DNA of 64,000 nt, taken from positions 1 through 64,000 of the forward strand of contig JAQTTH010000001.1 of the NCBI GenBank assembly GCA_028710895.1. The letters are read 5' to 3'. Every line of letters starts with the position of its first letter. Position 1 is the first letter of the stretch. Positions 63,632 through 64,000 of this stretch are shown here, piece by piece. Origin of the DNA: Paludibacter sp. (GTDB lineage: Bacteria; Bacteroidota; Bacteroidia; Bacteroidales; Paludibacteraceae). The notes beneath the pieces were generated by a model. The model had not been told where the DNA came from, ran no database searches, and saw only the letters and a program-made list of their open reading frames with translations. The position numbers were made by a program, and so were the translations under genes.

Positions 63632-64000
63632 TCATTTCTTTGATTCGGTTGAATTCAATTTCTTCTTCATTGTTGTTATTGAGCTTACAATAATTTTCAA
63701 TAATTCGTAATTTTCATTCATCAAATCTTTTAGTAAATCTTCTTTTACTAAGCCAGATTCAACTATCAATTCTAACCAATATAATGTTTCATCTAATTCT
63801 TCTTCAACCATTTTCAGTTTATTCAGGAAATCTTTATCAGATTTACCAAGACAAGCAGAACGATAATTTGCACCTGGAGAAGTCCCGGAACGGATAATCT
63901 GATTACCTAAAGTTTTGCCAGTAATATTATTAGGTAAATTCTCAGATAATTTGATAATTCTAAGAGCAAAAAATTTTAGTCTCTTTTTTAATTCATCTGT
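63632..64000 (-). CDS. Four-helix bundle protein (S23/IVP type), 5' end outside the window
   Basis: A reading frame enters from the right edge and ends at 63632, giving 123 residues without a start codon inside the window. The sequence has the family pattern R-L-K-F-F-A-L-R-I-I-K-L, then G-N-Q-I-I-R-S-G-T-S-P-G-A-N-Y-R-S-A, then F-L-N-K-L-K-M-V-E-E-E-L-D-E-T-L-Y-W-L-E-L. This is the four-helix bundle family first named from intervening sequences in 23S rRNA genes; free-standing copies are common in Bacteroidetes, with unknown function. The complete gene needs sequence beyond 64000. Confidence 0.85.
   Translation of the reverse strand, partial: TDELKKRLKFFALRIIKLSENLPNNITGKTLGNQIIRSGTSPGANYRSACLGKSDKDFLNKLKMVEEELDETLYWLELIVESGLVKEDLLKDLMNENYELLKIIVSSITTMKKKLNSTESKK

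Overview
The window reads as a chromosomal segment of a Bacteroidetes bacterium, most likely of the order Bacteroidales and similar to Paludibacter; that placement is inference from gene content. The signs are an NDH-1 operon with fused nuoCD and no nuoEFG, a MurF-alanine racemase fusion, a membrane-anchored AraC regulator, C-terminal type IX secretion (T9SS) sorting domains, a TonB receptor with an N-terminal carboxypeptidase-like domain, promoters of the -33 TTG / -7 TAnnTTTG type, and A-rich sequence rather than Shine-Dalgarno sites before genes.

Layout. 1-3.7 kb: four small minus-strand genes for membrane proteins or lipoproteins. Three of the four gaps in and beside this set hold one family of imperfect inverted repeat (120-171 bp) and the fourth holds a shorter relative. 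A single good promoter at the far right points into the array, which looks like an integron-type cassette array without a visible integrase. 3.8-6.7 kb: a fibronectin-III protein, dispersed repeats and a LuxR-type regulator. 6.7-17.3 kb: nuoA-B-CD-H-I-J-K-L-M-N, closed by two terminators. 17.8-20.9 kb: AraC regulator, lipA and an ECF sigma factor with a long leader. 20.9-25.7 kb (minus): metallophosphoesterase, Bax-inhibitor-like protein, MurF-Alr and a universal-stress-like protein. 25.9-29.6 kb (minus): a three-gene acyl-CoA carboxylase operon whose promoter overlaps a perfect palindrome. 29.8-32.0 kb: aldo/keto reductase, DUF554 protein and a 14-unit, 21-bp minisatellite.

32.2-41.2 kb (plus): an accessory region of secreted hypotheticals, two beta-barrel proteins, a MORN/TonB-C protein, a TPR-M48 protease and a TlpA-like thioredoxin. 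Two genes at its start are followed by further copies of the cassette-type repeat, now in the opposite orientation, matching their genes. 41.3-44.2 kb: a small Cys-rich protein and a TonB receptor. 44.6-49.9 kb: a carbohydrate-linked operon (EEP-family hydrolase, a GH3 enzyme broken by one missing base, a GH15-like enzyme). 49.9-54.2 kb (minus): DEAD-box helicase, DUF3108 protein, small cytochrome-b-like protein and a glycine-rich collagen-like lipoprotein. 54.5-59.5 kb (minus): two large T9SS-exported carbohydrate-binding or LamG proteins. 59.8-60.5 kb: a frameshifted HU-like/DUF4469 gene. 60.9-64 kb (minus): gnd, pdxB and a partial four-helix-bundle gene.

The core genes cover respiration, lipoate synthesis, cell wall synthesis, acyl-CoA carboxylation, the oxidative pentose phosphate pathway and pyridoxal phosphate synthesis. 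The less expected material lies between genes: the cassette-like repeats, three degenerate minisatellites, and several families of short-word repeats that fill spacers even inside the nuo operon. No IS element, CRISPR array, rRNA or complete tRNA was found by reading the sequence.
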